DNA of 49,740 bases from NCBI GenBank assembly GCA_003599575.1, contig QZKV01000016.1:1-49740 (forward strand). Reading direction: 5' to 3'. The translations under genes were made by a program, and so were the position numbers. The notes below the pieces were generated by a model. The model had not been told where the DNA came from, searched no databases, and saw only the letters and a program-made list of their open reading frames with translations. Of this stretch, positions 24,346 through 32,940 are shown piece by piece; position 1 is the first letter of the stretch; the number at the start of each line of letters is the position of its first letter. Source of the stretch: Desulfobacteraceae bacterium. Lineage in GTDB: Bacteria; Desulfobacterota; Desulfobacteria; Desulfobacterales; Desulfosarcinaceae.

Positions 24346-27300
24346 ATGAACGGTTTGCCCCACATGACACCCAGCGCCCCGCATTTTGATACATCCAGGC
24401 TGACGGCAACAGCTCCGGTTCCCCGAAAGGCCGCTGCCGAGCCGCGCATTTCGCGCTTCATGTTCGACCGGCGCGACCATGAACTGATTCGGATCATCAA
24501 TGAGGTTTCCTCCAAAGACCAGGCGCTGGATTATGCCCGCAGGGAGTATTACAGCTTTTTTCACCCGCACGGCATCAAGGAAATGGCTGAATCGCGCAGT
24601 TTGCGCATCGCTTATGCCATGGTGCGCTTGCTGACCTCGCTCGAAATCGGCGGAATGGAGGATCGCCTCAACGCCTTGCGGTCCTTGCGCGCCGAGGTGC
24701 TGGATACGGCCGAGGGGCCCATGCCTAAAAATACGGCCCGGGTGCTGATGCAGATCATGAAAGAGGTGGTGCGTACCCACGGCAACCCCCGCCGTCAACT
24801 GGAACTGGCGCATGATTTCCGCATCACGGCCGCGGGCAAACCACGCGCGGTGCGCCGGCAGCTGCGCAACTACCATCTTCTGGAAATGCCCGAAGCGTGG
24901 AATCAGCTCGCTTTTGACGATCATGTGCACGATGCCAACACCAAAGGACGCAAATCCTCCACGCACCTCATCATGGATGCCTGGATCAAAGGCATCCGGC
25001 GCCTGCGCGTCGTGCACTACAACTATATCGAGCCGCGCACGGCGGCCGAATTGCTGGAAGCGGCCCGCATCATGGAAATCGATGTGCGCATCGGCATCGA
25101 ATTTTATGCCCCCTTCCGCAACAAATACATCAATCTCATCTGGGTCCCCAGGGGCTTCCCCGACGCCCAGGCATTCCTTTGTTTCCTGGAAGAGCCCGCC
25201 GTGGTCGAACTCATGCACGAGGGCCGGCAGGCTTCGAAGTATCAGCAGATCAACGTGATGCGGCTGCTGGAGGCGTTCAACCGGCGCCACCGCATGGAAC
25301 TGAACCGGCTGTTCGATATCGACGTTGCCCCCATCGACCCAAAGGAGTTTCTGCTCTTCGTCGGGATGGGCCAGAAATCGATTCTGCACCTGGACAAATT
25401 CATTCAAGAAAAAATGCTTGCCGCCATGCACCGCCGCAGCGTGCTGCTGCGGGCTGCTTGCGCATCGGCCGATCTCGAGGAAAAAAATCGCATCTCCGCC
25501 TGGTTCGAACAAATGGACCGCCTCGACCTGGACAAGGTGGTGGCCGGTTATCTCAAGCCCGCAAGCAATCCGGAGATCCCCGACCACACCGCGCCCCGCG
25601 ATGACCCCGATGTGCCCGTCCTGTTGAAAAGATCCCCCCTGGAACTGCTCTGCCGGCTGGCCGCGCTGCAATCGGGGTATCGCATCACCCTGAACCTTTC
25701 CAATCTGGTCGCGGAGGATGTGCTCGAGCTGCTGTACGACTGCAACGGCATGATCACGCGCCTGGAGATTTTCAACCTGAAGGATTGGGCCCAGGGGCAT
25801 ACCGAACACATACCGGCCATCAGCCGCCTGCAGGAGACGATCAACAGCCACAATCCCATCAAACTCAAGCGGGTGATTCTGGAAAGCATCCAGCGCGTTG
25901 AGGAAAGTCAGGATCCATACAGGACGGAGCGCATCGCCAAACTCAAGGCCATCCTTTATGATATTGGCTCCCTGCAGGCCATGTACAAAGGCAAAATGCT
26001 CAAGGCCCGCATCGGCAGCGATTCAACCGGGCGCTCGCCCCATTTCCACGGCATGGGGCTCGCCGTGATCGATACCTTGCCGCACCGGGCGCGGCAGCAG
26101 ACCAAAAAAGATATCGGGGCGGGCCGTGATCGCATTCCCATCTATATCAGCGTGCAAAAACGCTACACGTTCCTGCCACCCGCAGGCGAGCGCCAGGCGG
26201 CGGAAACGGACACCTGGGCCAGAATCCTGTCCGTGGTGCGCACCCTCTTCCCCTGGGCGGCGTCCAAAAAGGTGGACTGGACGGTTCAAATCCCGGGCAG
26301 CCGGATGTACCGCGACGGCAATATCGTCACACTGGGCGGCGTCCAAAAGACCATCTGCCATGGCCTGGCGCTGAACCCGCAACCGCAGAACCCCAAGCAT
26401 GGCCGAATTCCGCTGCGCTATGTCAACTCGCATCTGCGCAATCTGTTCAAGGTACTGCTCGGCTTCGCGCCGGCTTTCGCCACCTTTTTCCTCACCAAAG
26501 ACTGGTGGCTGCTGGCCTGGTTCGGGGCCTTCATCTGGTTCGGCATCACCGGCGTGCGCAACATCCTGCAATCGGTGCTCGGCGGCGGCGGGCTGCGACG
26601 TTCGCCCCTGCTGCGCTGGAACGCTTATGTCAGTTGGGACCGCATCGCCGATTCCCTGCTCTTTACCGGCTTTTCGGTGCCGCTGCTGGATTATCTGACC
26701 AAAACGGTGGTTCTGGATCGCATGTTTGGGATTACCACGGCCACTGAGCCGGTGATGCTCTATACGGTCATGGCGCTGGTCAACGGCATTTACCTTTCCG
26801 CTCACAACGCCTTCCGCGGGCTGCCCAGGGCGGCGATATACGGCAATTTTTTCCGCAGCTCCCTCTCCATTCCCATCGCCATAGCCATCAACTTCGTCGC
26901 CGGTCACGTGCTTTCGGCCGCGGGCACGGCCGCCGCGGCGGAAGTACTGCAGAAATGGGCCGCCATCATCTCCAAAACCGCCTCGGACCTGATGGCCGGC
27001 ATCATCGAAGGCGCCGCCGACCGGTACAACAATATCCTCATTCGTTTCAAGGAGTATCGCAAGAAGCTCGCCGAGCTGCTCGATATCTATGCCCGGCTTG
27101 AGTTGCTCTATCCCGAATCCATCGCCTACGACCTCATGGAATCCCCCCAGGGCCATCGCCCCAACGCCAACCGCGAGGCGCGCGATTTAGAGAAGATCAT
27201 CACCATCCATGCCCTGGACCTGCTCTATTTCTGGATGTATCAACCGCGCGCACGCAGCGCCCTGGATCAGTTGCTCAGGACCATCAATGAGGAAGAACGG

Positions 27301-27456
27301 CATCTGCTGATCACGTCTCAATTCACACTCCTGCGCCAGCGCGACATCAGCCAGATGTTCATCGACGGCATCCTGGGCAACGACTTCGCCCGGGCGCTTT
27401 CGTTTTACCTTTCACGGTACACGGACTATCTGGAAGCGATGAAGAAGTATGTTTAG
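24346..27456 (+). CDS. Large protein with PHP-like motif and C-terminal membrane region, unknown function
   Basis: A 1036-residue protein that I do not recognise as a named family. The first 190 residues are charged and helical. Residues 189-253 (AFDDHVHDANTKG, then WIKGIRRLRVVHYNYIEP and RIGIEF) look like the start of a PHP metal-dependent phosphoesterase domain: HxH at His193/His195, an acidic residue at Glu252. Residues 300-680 are soluble mixed alpha/beta. About 695-900 holds four to six hydrophobic segments (LFKVLLGFAPAFATFF, WWLLAWFGAFIWFGI, SIPIAIAINFVAGHVL). The last 130 residues are helical and charged. It is divergent from the lipid operon and stands alone. A membrane-tethered hydrolase or signalling protein is only a guess. 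Confidence 0.8.
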   Translation: MNGLPHMTPSAPHFDTSRLTATAPVPRKAAAEPRISRFMFDRRDHELIRIINEVSSKDQALDYARREYYSFFHPHGIKEMAESRSLRIAYAMVRLLTSLEIGGMEDRLNALRSLRAEVLDTAEGPMPKNTARVLMQIMKEVVRTHGNPRRQLELAHDFRITAAGKPRAVRRQLRNYHLLEMPEAWNQLAFDDHVHDANTKGRKSSTHLIMDAWIKGIRRLRVVHYNYIEPRTAAELLEAARIMEIDVRIGIEFYAPFRNKYINLIWVPRGFPDAQAFLCFLEEPAVVELMHEGRQASKYQQINVMRLLEAFNRRHRMELNRLFDIDVAPIDPKEFLLFVGMGQKSILHLDKFIQEKMLAAMHRRSVLLRAACASADLEEKNRISAWFEQMDRLDLDKVVAGYLKPASNPEIPDHTAPRDDPDVPVLLKRSPLELLCRLAALQSGYRITLNLSNLVAEDVLELLYDCNGMITRLEIFNLKDWAQGHTEHIPAISRLQETINSHNPIKLKRVILESIQRVEESQDPYRTERIAKLKAILYDIGSLQAMYKGKMLKARIGSDSTGRSPHFHGMGLAVIDTLPHRARQQTKKDIGAGRDRIPIYISVQKRYTFLPPAGERQAAETDTWARILSVVRTLFPWAASKKVDWTVQIPGSRMYRDGNIVTLGGVQKTICHGLALNPQPQNPKHGRIPLRYVNSHLRNLFKVLLGFAPAFATFFLTKDWWLLAWFGAFIWFGITGVRNILQSVLGGGGLRRSPLLRWNAYVSWDRIADSLLFTGFSVPLLDYLTKTVVLDRMFGITTATEPVMLYTVMALVNGIYLSAHNAFRGLPRAAIYGNFFRSSLSIPIAIAINFVAGHVLSAAGTAAAAEVLQKWAAIISKTASDLMAGIIEGAADRYNNILIRFKEYRKKLAELLDIYARLELLYPESIAYDLMESPQGHRPNANREARDLEKIITIHALDLLYFWMYQPRARSALDQLLRTINEEERHLLITSQFTLLRQRDISQMFIDGILGNDFARALSFYLSRYTDYLEAMKKYV

Positions 27457-27750
27457 AGTGCGAAGATGAAGAAAGATGTCTCTCATACCGTACCCGTACA
27501 ACGAGGACAGGCGCGAGGGGCGCACAGCGCTTTGGCAGCGCGACACGGTAGTGCCCCTTTAATGCGCGCCTGCTGCAGAGCGGACCGTTTCATTATCAGA
27601 CGCTTGGTTTTTCCCGAAAGAACACTAAAATAGGCTTTGGAATAAGGATCACTGCGCATTCGTCGTGCGCGGAGATGATCTCATGTGTGTCCGAAGAACT
27701 CGGATGCGCAAAAATTGCACGTGCTCTAACCAAATGCGGGAGGAATTTTC

Positions 27751-28014
27751 ATGAATGCAAAACGCAAGATCGAGATATTCAGCGCAGGCTGCCCTGTCTG
27801 CAAGCAGGCGATCGCGGCCATACAGAAGCAGGCCTGCGCGTCTTGTGAAGTGACGGTGCTTGACATGAACGATCTAACGGTGTCGAGCCGGGCTGAAACG
27901 CTCGGAGTGAAATCGATTCCAGCAGTGCTCATCGACGGAAAACTTGCCGATTGCTGCGCAAACCGCGGGCCTGAAATAGAAGCACTCAAGGCCGCCGGTC
28001 TGGGCTCCCTGTAG
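27751..28014 (+). CDS. Small thioredoxin-fold protein with CPVC motif
   Basis: An 87-residue protein with a thioredoxin/glutaredoxin-like fold: KIEIFSAGCPVCKQAIAAI, with the redox pair Cys14 and Cys17, a VTVLDMND strand and the cis-proline segment KSIPAVLIDGKL. Additional cysteines (in ACASC and ADCCAN) are notable for so small a protein and could bind metal or form a second disulfide. Small cytosolic proteins of this kind act as redox or thiol-transfer partners in anaerobes. The ATG is preceded by the strong Shine-Dalgarno sequence GGGAGGA at good spacing. No operon partner: 294 bp of non-coding DNA upstream and a repeat-rich gap downstream. Confidence 0.82.
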   Translation: MNAKRKIEIFSAGCPVCKQAIAAIQKQACASCEVTVLDMNDLTVSSRAETLGVKSIPAVLIDGKLADCCANRGPEIEALKAAGLGSL

Positions 28015-28413
28015 CCCAACCTTTAACGACCATTCAGATGGTCCACGTAAAGTCTCACCTTTCGGGATCCACTGGCGACAATTCTGCCCGAACTCGACCG
28101 GTCGTGCGGGACCCAGAGGTTCGTGCGCCGGCACCCCCTTTCAAGGGCCGCCAAGGCTTGCTGCGGGCGGCCGGCGACCTCCCCCGTGGATTAAACGGGT
28201 CCCTGTTCAGCGGACCTACGCGATGCCATGGCAGGAGTCGGTCCCGGCAGGCGCTTTGTGCCATGTGAGCCATGCGTTTGGGTGCCCCTTAGTACACACA
28301 GGCGTAAATGGGGTGACCATATTTCACCCAGAGGATACAGATAACGAATAGGGAAATGTTTAAGAATGACGGGTTAAGCACTTTGCTCGGTGGCGATTGA
28401 AAAGTCGAGTGTA

Positions 28414-28492
28414 GCGGCTCCCCCCTGAAAGTCACGGGCAGCAGCTCCCCCCTGAAAGTCACGGGCAGCAGCTCCCCTGAAAGTCACGGGCA
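28414..28492. repeat. Short tandem repeat, three units of 25-27 bp
   Basis: The unit GCAGCTCCCCCCTGAAAGTC plus ACGGGCA occurs three times in direct succession, the first with a variant start (GGCTCC) and the third lacking two C residues. It runs directly into the GCAGCTCCCCCC edge of the MITE-like element, which suggests it arose by slippage or repeated end-duplication at that edge. Confidence 0.8.
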
Positions 28493-28645
28493 GCAGCTCC
28501 CCCCTTTGAAAAAGGGGGGCCGGGGGGGATTTGGGGATGAATTCAGGCTGGTTAAAATCCCCCTAAATCCCCCTTTTTCAAAGGGGGACTTGATGGCTCG
28601 CCCCTTTTTCAAAGGGGGACTTGGTGGCCCGCCCCTTTTCAAATG
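28493..28645. repeat. MITE-like inverted-repeat element with truncated extra arms
   Basis: The left arm has CCCCCCTTT/AAAGGGGGG as a short palindrome followed by a G-rich stretch and GGATTTGGGG. The right arm (about 28555-28600) is its inverted counterpart: AATCCCCCTAAATCCCCC, then TTTTTCAAAGGGGGACTT. Two further right-arm fragments follow (CCCCTTTTTCAAAGGGGGAC at 28601-28620 and a variant near 28632). The ~108-bp core with inverted ends and no coding capacity fits a non-autonomous mobile or REP-type element. A second copy lies at 47252-47425. Confidence 0.75.
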
Positions 28646-28765
28646 GGGACTTCATCGTTAGCGGCCCGATCGGATTATACGTCACCGAATTGATGAAACA
28701 GAGTACTAAGGTGCAGCGCGGGATCGGTGGCGTCTTTCACCCTATTTGTCATCCGGAGTATGGTC

Positions 28766-29578
28766 ATGAAGTACGACTTCCAGGATATACCCGCCGTCGT
28801 GCTCGCCGGAGGCCCGAAAGTCGCCTTCGACGCAAACCAGCCGGCTCAAAAAAAGGCTTTGTTACGCTTCGCAGGCAAATCATCCATCCAATACGTACTG
28901 GATGCCTTGCGGGGCGTCGCGCAAATAAGGCGGATCGGCATTGTCGGCCTGGACGGGCAGGCTCTAAGGGAAGTCAGGGGCGCAAGCCGATGCGATAGCA
29001 TCCCTGCCGCCGGCGATTCGATGATCGAGCATGTGTACAGTGCCATGCGATACTTCGCCGCCGATCCGGCCATACTTTTCGTTACCGCCGACGCGCCGCT
29101 GGTCAGTTCTGAGTCGGTCGTCGATTTTATCGAGCAGGTTTCCCTAAAGAATCGGACTCACGGTCCGAATATATTTATCGCGGTTGTTCCGGTCGATTGC
29201 TACAGGGGTATTTACCGGCAGGTGACCAAAGCTTTTCTCCGCTTCAAAGACATCGCCGTGCGCCACGGCAATCTGGCGGTTGTGGACACCCGGCTTGGAG
29301 GGGACCAGATACTGAAGAAGAAACTTGAGATACTCTACAAAAATCGCAAGAGCGCTATGAGGTCGATAGCCTCGCTCAGCCTGCGGGCGGGGTTGCTTTT
29401 TCTGCTGGACGGTCTGCTGGGTCGCGTAATGAGCATGGAGGCGATGGCCCGCCGGATATCGAATTCACTGGGCATCGGGTTGCATCCCGTGGTTGTAGCG
29501 CATCCCGGGATTGCCGTTGATGCGGATGAGCCCGAAGATTACCTCTTCCTGAAAAGGGCGCTGGAAACGAAGGTCTGA
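28766..29578 (+). CDS. MobA-like nucleotidyltransferase family protein
   Basis: A 270-residue protein starting with PAVVLAGGPKVAFDANQPAQ, a GT-A/nucleotidyltransferase loop (LAGG), followed by KKALLRFAGKSSIQYVLDAL, where the Lys is expected to contact the nucleotide, and FVTADAPLVSSESV, where TADAPL is the metal-binding motif. MobA-like enzymes couple NTPs to sugars, molybdopterin or other phosphates. Residues 205-235 include a hydrophobic stretch (LRAGLLFLLDGLLGRVMSM) unusual for the family and perhaps membrane-associating. The ATG at 28766 is preferred because GGAG lies 7 nt upstream. Substrate not predictable; it has no operon partners. Confidence 0.75.
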   Translation: MKYDFQDIPAVVLAGGPKVAFDANQPAQKKALLRFAGKSSIQYVLDALRGVAQIRRIGIVGLDGQALREVRGASRCDSIPAAGDSMIEHVYSAMRYFAADPAILFVTADAPLVSSESVVDFIEQVSLKNRTHGPNIFIAVVPVDCYRGIYRQVTKAFLRFKDIAVRHGNLAVVDTRLGGDQILKKKLEILYKNRKSAMRSIASLSLRAGLLFLLDGLLGRVMSMEAMARRISNSLGIGLHPVVVAHPGIAVDADEPEDYLFLKRALETKV

Positions 29579-29659
29579 AAAAGCAAACCGCGGCACAATG
29601 GTAAAGCTGGCATTTCCGGGCCGCTTGGGGTATGCGTTCCTAAAACAAGGAGCCTTACT

Positions 29660-30670
29660 GTGGAAAATAGGTCCTCCAAAATGATGCCGGTTATAAACCG
29701 CCTGTCCGCGCAGCTGCTCGTCGGAATACTGATCGGGGTCGTGACGTTGCTGCACTTCATCCCCCTGCCCGGCCAGCTGGGGGCTCATTTTCTGCACCGC
29801 GAACTCTTTTTCTTCCCCCTGATGCTGGCCGCTTTTTGGTTCGGTTTCAAAGGCGGTTTGTTCGTCGCGCTGGCCATCAGCATTGCCTATGCGCTCTATT
29901 TTGCCCTGCACATCGGGCATCAACCCGATCTGATGGCCACGGTGGTTTTCCAGGTGCTGGTCTTTTTCGCCGTGGGCCTGATGCTGGGTTGGCTTGTGGA
30001 TCGCCAGGAAAAGCGCCGGCGCGAGCGCGATTTTATCAAAGATACTTTCGGCAAATACGTCCCGGAGGAACTCCGTGAAGAAATCCTCAACGAACGCATC
30101 CCCTTGGCCGGAGAAATCAGGGAGGTCACGGTGCTGTTCGCCGACCTGCGCGACTTCACCTCTCTGGTGGAGAAAAGACCGCCGCAAATCGTGGTGCAGA
30201 TGATCAACCGCTATTTTAAAGAGATGTCGGGTGCGATCCGCCGGCATGGCGGTTTGGTGCTGCAGTTCATCGGCGATGAAATCGAGGCTGTTTTCGGCGC
30301 CCCGCTCTCCTTGGAAAATCACCCCGTAAAGGCCGTTGATGCAGCCCTGGAGATGCGCCACTGCCTGACCCTGGTCAACCGGGAGCTGGTTGCCCAGGGC
30401 CTCGAGCCGCTGCGGCACGGGATCGGTATCCACACCGGCAAGGTGCTGGCCGGCCACATCGGCAGCCCGGAGCTGTCATCCTATGCCATGGTGGGCAAGA
30501 CCGTCAATCTGGCCGCACGCATCCAGGATTTGAACAAGCGGTTTAACTCCGACATCCTCCTCAGCGCCGAAACCCGGAGGTCCCTCGGCGACTCCATCCC
30601 CATGGCCAAGGAACCGCCGGTGCGCGTCAGGGGCGTGGGCAACCCGGTGGAGCTTTACCGGCTCTTATAA
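29660..30670 (+). CDS. Membrane class III nucleotide cyclase
   Basis: A 336-residue protein. Three or four hydrophobic segments fill residues 18-113 (LLVGILIGVVTLLHFIPL, LFVALAISIAYALYFAL, VVFQVLVFFAVGLMLGWL). A short helix (DRQEKRRRERDFIKDTFGKY) leads into a class III cyclase catalytic domain: FADLRDF (metal Asp162), FIGDE (Asp206), and VGKTVNLAARI with transition-state Asn283 and Arg287. The substrate-specifying Lys position is Gln202 and the partner Asp position is Ala276, so ATP specificity is uncertain. The GTG start has AAGGAG 7-8 nt upstream. It stands alone, 81 bp after the nucleotidyltransferase. Confidence 0.87.
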   Translation: MENRSSKMMPVINRLSAQLLVGILIGVVTLLHFIPLPGQLGAHFLHRELFFFPLMLAAFWFGFKGGLFVALAISIAYALYFALHIGHQPDLMATVVFQVLVFFAVGLMLGWLVDRQEKRRRERDFIKDTFGKYVPEELREEILNERIPLAGEIREVTVLFADLRDFTSLVEKRPPQIVVQMINRYFKEMSGAIRRHGGLVLQFIGDEIEAVFGAPLSLENHPVKAVDAALEMRHCLTLVNRELVAQGLEPLRHGIGIHTGKVLAGHIGSPELSSYAMVGKTVNLAARIQDLNKRFNSDILLSAETRRSLGDSIPMAKEPPVRVRGVGNPVELYRLL

Positions 30671-30705
30671 GGGTGATCCGGTTTGCCTCAAACTCCACGT
30701 GGGCC

Positions 30706-31278
30706 CTATCCCTGCACCAAACTTCGGCCAATGGCATAGGCTTCTTCGAGCAGCGCCTGGTTTTTGGCCGCCGGCAACGCGTGACTGTCGGTATGAATGA
30801 CGCGGCCGGCCTCCTTCATGCCGAGGCCGCCCCCGGTCATGCCGGCCAGCCAGCGGATCGAGCGGACGTATTGCTGCGGGTCCGGCGCACCCTGGGAAAT
30901 CACCATGGCGAACCGTTTGCCCGCCGGTACGGCTGAGTTATAACCGCCCCCTTCCTTGGGGGTATAGAGAGAGTACGCCCGATCGACAAACAGTTTCATC
31001 TGCCCGGAAATGCGGTACATGTATATGGGGCATCCCACGATCAGGGCATGGCAGGTCTTTATGGCTTCCAGAAAAGGGCTGAGCCCGTCTTTTTGAGCGC
31101 AAACACCGTGTTTGGTGCGGCATGCAAGACACCCCATGCAGCCTTTCATGTCCAGCGTGTGCAAATGCGCTTCGGAGATTTCGGCCCCGGCGGCCTGAGC
31201 ACCGTCGAGCATCGCGTGAATCAACGTGGTGGTGTTTCCTTTGGTGCGCGGACTTCCATTGATGGCCACTACATGCAT
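30706..31278 (-). CDS. Iron-sulfur flavoprotein (NADPH-dependent FMN reductase family)
   Basis: A 190-residue flavodoxin-fold protein. VVAINGSPRTKGNTTTL is the FMN phosphate-binding loop. GCMGCLACRTKHGVC gives Cys47, Cys50, Cys53 and Cys60, the compact cysteine motif that binds a 4Fe-4S cluster in archaeal and bacterial iron-sulfur flavoproteins. VGCPIYMYRISGQMKLFVDR is the second flavin-contact segment. Such proteins move electrons in anaerobes and may handle oxygen or quinone stress. A longer frame exists, but the ATG at 31278 has AAGGAG just upstream and starts right at the first strand. Single gene, convergent with the cyclase gene. Confidence 0.87.
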   Translation of the reverse strand: MHVVAINGSPRTKGNTTTLIHAMLDGAQAAGAEISEAHLHTLDMKGCMGCLACRTKHGVCAQKDGLSPFLEAIKTCHALIVGCPIYMYRISGQMKLFVDRAYSLYTPKEGGGYNSAVPAGKRFAMVISQGAPDPQQYVRSIRWLAGMTGGGLGMKEAGRVIHTDSHALPAAKNQALLEEAYAIGRSLVQG

Positions 31279-31406
31279 GCTGTTCTCCTTGAATGATAGG
31301 TGCGTAATTGAGTTCGGGCGGATCGACGCCGGAACGATAAAATCTGCTTTTACCGCGACGGTCAAGCATTTTCGGCCGCTTCTCTATGCCCACCCAGCCA
31401 CCCCAT

Positions 31407-32105
31407 CTAAACGGTTTCGAAAAAGGTCTTATAGACTTGGTAATGCTGGGTCTCCTTGTAGGAAATGCGCCCGACGGATTCGTTGTCGAACGAATAGAGG
31501 GTCGCCTGCGGGCAGGCCATCAGGATGGGCGAATGGGTGGAGATGATGAACTGGGCGTGGCCGGTGCGGCTCATCTGGGTCAGCAATTCGAGCAGGCGCA
31601 ATTGTGTTTTCGGCGACAGGGCCGCCTCGGGCTCATCCATGAAGTGCAGCCCTTTGACGGCATAAATCGATCTGAAGAATGCCATGCACGACTGGCCATG
31701 CGATTGAGTGACCAGCGACCGGCCCCCAAAATAGTCCAGCAACCCCGGGCTGCTGACGGCCCATTCGTCCACAAGCTGCGAAAAATTGCGGAAAAGCTCA
31801 GGGGAAAAAAACGATCCCGGCACCGGACCGTCGGCCCACTGGATATCCAGGGCCTCGGGCAGCATCTTTTCATAGCGGTTCACCTGATATTGCCGCCGCT
31901 CCATGCCTTCCCAGATATGAATACGGCAGCAGCGGCATATGGCTTCGAGCAGCGTCGATTTGCCGGTGCCGTTTTCGCCCGTGAAAAAAGTGACCGGCGT
32001 GGGAAAGTCAATCACCCGGGTGCGCTGCACCAGGGGAAGGTTGAAGGGGTAGGCGTCCGGGGTGGGAAACCGGCCGGGCTGGACGATCACTCGGGTCAAA
32101 TGCAT
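31407..32105 (-). CDS. AAA/ABC-like ATPase, function unknown
   Basis: A 232-residue single-domain ATPase. Walker A is TGENGTGKST (about residues 42-51), an ABC-type signature-like SHGQS is at 135-139, Walker B is LHFMDEPEAAL (153-163), and the switch His is in IISTHSPILMA (188-197). The pattern matches stand-alone AAA family ATPases that resemble RecF/OLD heads without a coiled coil or nuclease domain. The ATG at 32105 is chosen because GAGGA lies at good spacing and the earlier frame lacks similarity. No toxin- or nuclease-like partner is adjacent, so a defence role is not supported. Confidence 0.8.
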   Translation of the reverse strand: MHLTRVIVQPGRFPTPDAYPFNLPLVQRTRVIDFPTPVTFFTGENGTGKSTLLEAICRCCRIHIWEGMERRQYQVNRYEKMLPEALDIQWADGPVPGSFFSPELFRNFSQLVDEWAVSSPGLLDYFGGRSLVTQSHGQSCMAFFRSIYAVKGLHFMDEPEAALSPKTQLRLLELLTQMSRTGHAQFIISTHSPILMACPQATLYSFDNESVGRISYKETQHYQVYKTFFETV

Positions 32106-32338
32106 GCTTGTCCTCCTGAGGCGACCATAAAAACTGCTGCAACATTCAATAGGTTCCATACGGACATAATCCGTTTCGAAAACGAATGGCAACACCATTA
32201 AAGTTGGTGATCAAAAGGGCCGATAAAAAATTCAAGCCGTTTTGGATCAACAGGCTTTGGTTGCGTGCCGGACTGCAGCCGGCTGCGCCCATCGGAGCGG
32301 GAAGCAGCTGAGGTCGGGGGGGCAGTTCGATTTAGGGC

Positions 32339-32369
32339 TTGACTTTCATTGGGCTCTGGCCGATATGAT
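32339..32369 (+). promoter_or_regulatory. Candidate metal-responsive (MerR-family type) promoter of the cus operon
   Basis: TTGACT (32339-32344) and TATGAT (32364-32369) are separated by 19 bp, longer than the usual 17. MerR-family activators such as CueR act on just such over-long spacers. An imperfect dyad, AT.GG.C/G.CC.AT, is centred near 32356 within the spacer. The expected transcription start lies about 14 nt before the ATG at 32390, which has AAAAGGA as ribosome-binding site. No MerR gene is in the window, so the regulator is not identified. Confidence 0.5.
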
Positions 32370-32389
32370 GCGAGGTTAAAAGGAAACCT

Positions 32390-32791
32390 ATGAACCGCTC
32401 CATTGCGCATTTGCTGATCATCGTCTGCCTGCTTTCGGTTACCCTGCTCCAAGTACCGGCTTCGGCGGGCGCTTGTCCGCCGGATATATGCCGATGCGGT
32501 GCATCCGCGCCTCTGAATCATGCAGTGTACCATGCTGCGGCCGGCGTTTCCCCTTGCGGGGAAGAGGATCCGTGTCCCTGCCTGAAAGCGCCCCGCATAC
32601 CCGAAGCCACGCTGTTGATTCACAATCCTCCGGTTCCTCAGCTTTTAAAAAAACCCTTGGATCAAATGGCCCTCGCTTCGACTGAAAATGCGCTCTCATC
32701 GGCTTATACACGCCATATCTTTTTGATCAAGGAATATAGACCGGGGCGTATATTGCCGGCCTATCTGCAAAACCTAGCCCTGCTGTGTTGA
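32390..32791 (+). CDS. Small exported Cys-rich protein at the head of the cus operon
   Basis: A 133-residue protein with a clear signal peptide (IAHLLIIVCLLSVTLLQVPASAG). The mature N-terminus is cysteine-rich: ACPPDICRCG and, about 25 residues later, PCGEEDPCPCLK, with His residues between. The C-terminal half is not Cys-rich. I do not recognise the family. It is the first gene after a promoter of metal-responsive type and precedes cusC by 149 bp, so periplasmic binding of copper, silver or another soft metal is a fair inference. That gap holds a short inverted repeat, TAAGGC/GCCTTA, near 32825-32855. Alternatively it is a leader whose translation affects downstream expression. Confidence 0.65.
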   Translation: MNRSIAHLLIIVCLLSVTLLQVPASAGACPPDICRCGASAPLNHAVYHAAAGVSPCGEEDPCPCLKAPRIPEATLLIHNPPVPQLLKKPLDQMALASTENALSSAYTRHIFLIKEYRPGRILPAYLQNLALLC

Positions 32792-32940
32792 TTGTTCCCG
32801 TCGTTCCCTGGCCTTGGATTTTTTAAGGCGTTCTGCCAACTTAAGCCTTAAATTCAAAGGGATCTTGAACCCGTATTTTTTGCGGCCGCGTTGCACCCGC
32901 GGTCACAAAAAACAATTTACCCAAACACGAAAGCACAGCC

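Larger units (their letters stand above)
28015..28765. other. Repeat-rich intergenic region
   Basis: A 751-bp non-coding stretch. Just after the thioredoxin-like gene a 6-bp stem, GACCAT/ATGGTC (28028-28043), could form a small hairpin, but no U-tract follows. The centre (28414-28645) holds a short tandem repeat and a MITE-like inverted repeat listed separately. No gene with plausible start and similarity was found; the last 25 bp hold the ribosome-binding site of the next gene. Confidence 0.55.

Noticed and set aside
21752..25851. Long antisense frames over the FakA/DegV fusion (501 codons) and over the 1036-residue gene (507 codons)
   Set aside because: Both are mirror frames of well-supported genes, without ribosome-binding sites or similarity.
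27457..27750. Possible small RNA or riboswitch upstream of the thioredoxin-like gene
   Set aside because: No stable conserved structure, promoter or terminator pattern could be recognised by eye.
28414..28492. CRISPR-like short repeats
   Set aside because: Units are directly adjacent with no spacers, and only three copies exist.
31407..32105. Anti-phage defence system around the AAA ATPase
   Set aside because: No nuclease, toxin or other effector gene is adjacent; the neighbours are an iron-sulfur flavoprotein and a cus operon.
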